Shown here piece after piece: positions 59,638 to 64,000 of a stretch of DNA of 64,000 bases (positions are counted from its first letter, which is position 1; every line of letters starts with the position of its first letter). Below the pieces are notes generated by a model. It was not told the origin of the DNA, ran no database searches, and saw nothing but the letters and a program-made list of their open reading frames with translations. The position numbers and the translations under genes are program-made. The stretch spans positions 124,724 to 188,723 of the forward strand of contig BFEA01000803.1 in NCBI GenBank assembly GCA_003427395.1, given 5' to 3'. Source of the stretch: Chara braunii (lineage: Eukaryota > Streptophyta > Charophyceae > Charales > Characeae).

Positions 59638-60098
59638 CGCCTAGTTCACAACACATCACGCAAGGTTGGCCTCACGGCTCCATGACCATATAATTCGAAC
59701 AACCATCTAAAACTCAGACTCAAGAATCCCAATCCATGCTCATAAAGCTCTTGGCCTCCTTAGCCTAATTCTCCTCTAAGTCCATTGATGACTTCTAACA
59801 TGATATGTCCCCTTACTCATCCTTAACCTCCCTCTAATGCAAAAAATACTAAGCTACTACTAATCAGAGTACATGAGCGCATGGTCAAAATGCCTATTCC
59901 TATTGCGTCATCCTTCCTGCACTAGCCAAAACCAACTCGCACAGTCAACCCTCTCCCGCTCTCTATCCAATACCATAAAACGGCAAACCATAGAGCCCAA
60001 AGAAAACTTCTCCCTTTGTCTAATTCTCACATTCTCATGCCCGGATGTCGTTCCACCAGGGACAACAGCAGGCAATCGTTATCCCCGGCAACGGCGCC
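59638..60098 (+). repeat. R3 module, copy 2
   Basis: Alignable with 40426-41047 but about 160 bases shorter. It forms the unique centre of the R2 foldback. Confidence 0.7.
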
Positions 60099-61050
60099 AC
60101 TTGTCGAGCGCATCGGTCCAACACCGCACAAAACGGGGTGGGACCCTCCCGGCCTCGGCACGCAGGAGTTGGTCTATTCCTCATCGCGATACTCATTGAG
60201 CTTCCACAAGCCGCTCAAGCCGAGTGCGCCAACCATACCTCTTGCGAGCCTCTACGACAGGATACGGCCTACGCGAGGCACGACTTACCTCCACCTTACG
60301 GGAGATGTCACCTCCCTTCGGTGGGCGTATCCCCGCCGAGCTACCAGTCCATAGTACGAAAGCTAATCAGTTGCAATTACAGAGGTAGACCAGCCGAGGG
60401 CGTTTCTCGTTCGTTGTAGCTTTCGTACTGTGGACTGGTAGCTCGGCGGGGATACGCCTCTGTCGGACACGTACGTGAACCGACGCATTGGGGGGCTGAA
60501 ATCCCAAGCGCGGGTCGTCGTCGGTCGACTAGGACGTACTCTACTCACGCCACGTGTACACCACGTTAAGAACATAAAAATTAAAACACGCACACACTCA
60601 TGGAACGACACAAACAAACTAATGCACATAATCCTAGTCCCTTCAGTAGCCGAAATCGGATAGGCGTTGCGCGAGAGACTTAGTATAAAATTGCGTGGAC
60701 ACAAGGCTAACTCATATCGACTCGCAATGCATGCATATGCCAGCAGTCGCAATGATGGTGTACTGTGTAGTGCCCATAATCATGTGGTCTCTCGTAGTCT
60801 CGAGGGTTGCATTCGATACTCAAGTGTTGACTGACACATACTTTGAGGGATTGATCTCTCGACGTTAGACAACCGCCAAGTGTGGTTGAGAACCACACCC
60901 TCTTCTGCACCCTGTGGAGAGTGAGCGGTACACAGGTTCACACTTGTGGTGACAATCGTTCTCTTATCGCCTTTGAGACCAGCTCCATCGTCTAGGGCCT
61001 GGAGAGAAATCAGGAGGTTTGACCTTGACGACTGCCACGGACTACAACGT
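60099..61050 (+). repeat. R2 module, direct copy (right arm of a foldback)
   Basis: From TGTCGAGCGCATCGGTCC to 'ggactacaacgt'. It differs from other copies by a 38-base inverted self-copy at 60418-60455 (see findings). Confidence 0.85.
60327..60455. repeat. Local inverted duplication inside R2
   Basis: 60327-60364 is repeated as its reverse complement at 60418-60455 with a single mismatch, separated by 53 bases. At the corresponding place the R2 copies at 19521 and 41048 have a different, shorter text. Confidence 0.9.
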
Positions 61051-61777
61051 TGTCGGACCAAATACCCTTACAAGGGTATTTGGCCATGCTTTTGCATGCG
61101 ACACGCTGACGGCGTCGGCTACCATGACGAAGCCGATCTGAGATGAAATGGGTGTGCACGCTTGGCGTGACACTTGAAAACGATTTCCTCGGCCACTGAG
61201 GTCGAGGCGAAACGGTGAGAAAATTTCGAAAATATGCGCGCGCGTTGTTATGACGCGCGTTGTGATGGTTAGGATTAGTAGTGATACCCTCTGACCGAGA
61301 AGGTCGAGGGGTTGACTGGGTAAGTGTCGTGTCAGATAGATCTACGACACACTGGGATTTGGCCTGGTACCTGTCTACCCACTGGTACCAGGTGTTTTAA
61401 AATATCAGGTTTTGTCTTTTTTCTGCTCGGTCTTGAAATACTCGGCATATCTACCTCTACTTGGTATGGTACCGGCCCACCTGTTACTTGAGTATTTTCT
61501 GCGGCTCTTAGCTGTCGTGGACCTCTTTCCCGACACTTGAGTGTTTACCCCGCCGCGACCCTCAATGTCGCGGCCACGGCTAAGTACTGGCCCTTCGGGC
61601 CTTTCGATGAAATACGTGCCCTTGATGGTCACACACACACTCAAGCCTACAAGCACTCAGGCTGGCACGCAGACTGGCAAGCATGCACAGGTACGAACTT
61701 AGAGACGGGCGTAGGCCGGTAGGCAGGCTGAGCGACTACTCTATAGATACCAGAGCCGCTCCCCTTCTATTCGAAGT

Positions 61778-61861
61778 GGGAGCTAGCTCAGTAGGTAGAG
61801 GTGAGTGCTTGATAAGCAAGGGATGCGGGGATCTAGGCCTACCACCCTCTGAGCTAGCTCC
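61778..61861 (+). pseudogene. tRNA-like hairpin in R4, copy 2
   Basis: 'ggagctagctcag' and 'ctgagctagctcc' form a perfect 13-base inverted repeat at the ends. Within, TAGCTCAGTAGG is a perfect A box and 'cttgataagc' resembles the anticodon arm of tRNA-Ile(GAU). The B-box region (GGGATCTAGGCC) is poor. Probably tRNA-derived, no longer a tRNA. Confidence 0.5.
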
Positions 61862-61902
61862 TTTTTGAAGGGGAGCTCTACTTTTGTTTACCCGGTCTGA
61901 GA

Positions 61903-61945
61903 CAGTCGGGACTTGAACCCGTGACCCCGAAATCGGGAAAGGTTG
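61903..61945 (-). pseudogene. tRNA 3'-half relic in R4, copy 2
   Basis: Minus strand 'GGGGTCACGGGTTCAAGTCC', a strong B box and T arm, as at 45753. Located about 45 bases after the tRNA-like hairpin and in the opposite direction. Confidence 0.5.
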
Positions 61946-62925
61946 TAGTTAAAGCCCGTTGTGACAGTTGGCACAACGGGGTAGTTAGTGACTAGATTTG
62001 TTTCTTTTTTTAAAAAAATTATTAAGTTAGTTAGATTCATTATTTATTCAAGTTTCTTATTTTTTTTGTTTTCTTTATTCGTAGCTATTCTATGGAAGCC
62101 GCTCGAATGAATCCGCCTCTTAAATCGAGGTCGATTCATTCAACTGGCTCCTACTGGCCACGAGTTCAGTCGAGGTCGGGGAGGTAGGCGTTCCCCGCGG
62201 CGCCACATCGTGGGAACGTGTCGGAAGCAGAGAGAGAGGGGGGCACTTCGAGGAGAAGCAGGAGCAAAGGTCGCGTGGAGAGGTAGCGCACACGGACCAG
62301 GAAGGAGAAGAACTCGGCCGCGCAGAAGGAAGGAGGAGCATGGGGAGATGGAGGAAAGAAGGAAGAAATGGAAGAAGCAGGGGGGATGGAAAAAATCGCA
62401 TAGGGAAAAAGAGTAGAACGTGCGGGAGTGCGTGCGCAGGGGATCGATGAAACAAGGGCTGCGGGCGCGCGGCTTGGCAGGCACTAAGCGAGGAGTAGCG
62501 CATGCAAGCTGAAAGATGGCGAGCGGGAGGCATGCTACATCTCGCATGGAGGAGCAAGAAAAGAAGTAGCTGCGCACGGAGAAGAGAGTGATAGGAGAAG
62601 AAGGTGAAGAGGAAGGAGAGAGAAGAAGAAGAAGGAGAGGAGGATAGGAGAAAGAAGAGGGGAGGAGAAAGTGCTTACCTGAGCATGCGGGCGGCTCCGA
62701 CGAAAACGACCACTTACGACGACGCTGGCAACTGACCCGACGACGACGACGGAGCGAGAGAGTGAGAATGAAGGTAAGTCTTCGATCTCGCGGCTCACTC
62801 CCCAGCACCATCAACGGCGAAAAAAACTGAGAATAAATAAATAAATAAGAAAATAAATAAAATGAAAGTAAATGAATCGAACGCATTAACAAGGTTAGAT
62901 TCGTTCACTACCATACATGCATGTG

Positions 62926-62926
<1 letters not shown>

Positions 62927-62961
<35 letters not shown>
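62927..62961. repeat. (GT)n microsatellite
   Basis: About 17 GT units within R4. Confidence 0.95.
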
Positions 62962-62969
<8 letters not shown>

Positions 62970-63280
62970 GGAGAGAGATGTGTGAGAGAGAGAGAGATTG
63001 GGTGGAGGCCAGAGGTACTTACCTGCAAGCGTTGTTGCTCCAACTTCGTCTTCGAGGTACCTGCAGCATGCGCCAACCGCCCAGGTTAGTATCTGGCTTG
63101 AAACGGAGAGAGAGAGAGAGTTCTTCTTCTTCCTCTTCTCAGTCCACCATCTCCTTTACCTCTCTCTCATCCTCTGACTTCTCAGTATCTGCGGGCTACG
63201 AGAGAGAGAGAGAGGGAGAGAGAGAGAGAGAGAGAGAGATTATAAGTCTTCAGCCCCACGGCTCGACGCACGCTACTTGT

Positions 63281-63437
63281 GATCGATAGAACGAGCAAAT
63301 AAAAAGTGGCAATGTATATTTCCACGATTGCCACGTTTCAGCGGAAGATTCATTTCGTTTTTGCTCATCCTATCAATGGGATGTGTGTGTGTGTGAGACG
63401 TTCATGATTCGACCAAGGAGGAGGGAAGGGGGGGGGG

Positions 63438-63486
<49 letters not shown>

Positions 63487-63640
63487 ATAAGTCTCCAACT
63501 TTGGTCATCAGCTAAGTCTCGGACCCGCGACTCGCCGCACGCTACTTGGATCGATAGAACGAGCAAATCAAGAAGTGGTAGTGTATATTTCCCCGTTTCA
63601 GCAAAAGATTCATTCTGATTTTGCTCGTCCTATCGATGGA
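63281..63640. repeat. Two large foldback units in R4, copy 2
   Basis: Units 63281-63379 and 63549-63640 have the same arms ('gatcgatagaacgagcaaat' facing 'tttgctcgtcctatcgat') as copy 1. They are separated by 'gagacgttcatgattcgacc' and a GA repeat at 63441-63483, with another at 63680-63707. Confidence 0.8.
63441..63483. repeat. (GA)n microsatellite
   Basis: About 21 GA units after a G run. Others nearby: 63101-63120, 63199-63238 and 63680-63707. Confidence 0.95.
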
Positions 63641-63673
63641 ATGAGTGTGCGTGAGACGTTCATGATTCGACCA

Positions 63674-63710
<37 letters not shown>

Positions 63711-64000
63711 AGATCGAAAGGAAGAGAGAGAGGGGCACACGTGGCATCTGTGAGAGTTGGGGAACGAGGCTGTGAGTGTAGGGCGAGACATACCTGATGC
63801 TGGAAGCGTGCGACAGTGGTCGCCATATGCTCGTACTTCGGGAATGTTGTTGATGTCATCTTTCGGCTACGTAGTATAGGCTAGATAGGATTTGCCACGT
63901 GTAGTCTGGGCGCCGAGCGCCAGATAGGATATCAACTCTAGTTCTTCGTTGATGATGGTGGGACTAGTTCAGCATTATCAATCATCAACTCTTTTTTTTT

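Larger units (their letters stand above)
61051..64000 (+). repeat. R4 module, copy 2 (runs off the window)
   Basis: Begins TGTCGGACCAA and the full palindrome (61060-61081), then aligns with R4 copy 1: 'gccatgcttttgcatgcgacac', 'ctcaatgtcgcggccacggc', the tRNA-like hairpin, the antisense tRNA 3' half, purine-rich stretch, GT repeat (62927-62961), foldback units and GA repeats. ORFs such as 62140-62892 (minus) are low-complexity and not supported as genes. Confidence 0.85.

Noticed and set aside
61778-61861. Functional tRNA-Ile(GAU)
   Set aside because: The A box is perfect and the anticodon loop resembles tRNA-Ile, but the B box and T arm are poor, and the acceptor-like ends are a 13-base inverted repeat, longer than an acceptor stem.

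Overview
This is nuclear DNA from a repeat-rich eukaryote. I think it is a streptophyte (charophyte alga or plant): it holds a fragment of plant-type mitochondrial small-subunit rRNA, broken exons of a plant HDA2/HDAC11-type histone deacetylase, Ty3/gypsy retrotransposon proteins, and assembly gaps of N. The species cannot be proven from the sequence. No intact protein-coding host gene was found. Almost the whole window is a mosaic of six long repeat modules, which I name R1 to R6, plus retrotransposon coding remains and a short stretch with gene debris. ATG starts are given only where seen; most open frames are broken.

Layout. 1-3254: end of R1, then a diverged R5. 3255-5300: R6. 5333-14883, minus strand: a decayed Ty3/gypsy element in the order gag, protease, reverse transcriptase, RNase H, integrase, then an unusual second gag-like ORF. 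14884-16405: diverged R5. 16405-22980: inverted R1, R2, direct R1. 22981-26820: R5. 26840-29136: R6. 29137-36690: lower-repeat region with tRNA-like relics, poly(A) tracts, a scrambled histone deacetylase fragment and a 54-bp GC-rich minisatellite. 36690-38661: part of R2 and a second, truncated gag. 38700-40425: AT-rich, nothing recognised. 40426-44591: R3-R2-R1. 44592-49320: R4. 49320-51650: minisatellites. 51655-54470: very diverged R1 with a different hairpin array. 54470-64000: partial R2, R5 (with the mitochondrial rRNA insertion), inverted R2-R3-R2, then R4 to the end.

Recurring themes. (1) Each R1 carries an irregular array of about 7 to 10 short hairpins whose loop is conserved while the two stem arms change together. 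A diverged R1 has an unrelated hairpin array at the equivalent place. (2) Modules meet at a shared terminal motif, TGTCGG followed by a near-perfect palindrome (ATACCCTTACAAGGGTAT). (3) The gypsy element is interrupted by at least ten in-frame TAG and four TGA but no TAA, as expected from C-to-T decay at CAG (CHG) and CGA (CG) sites. (4) The element encodes a second gag-like protein with its own zinc knuckle downstream of integrase, behind a plausible 101-nt intron. Homology calls rest on reading the sequence by eye; no database search was possible.
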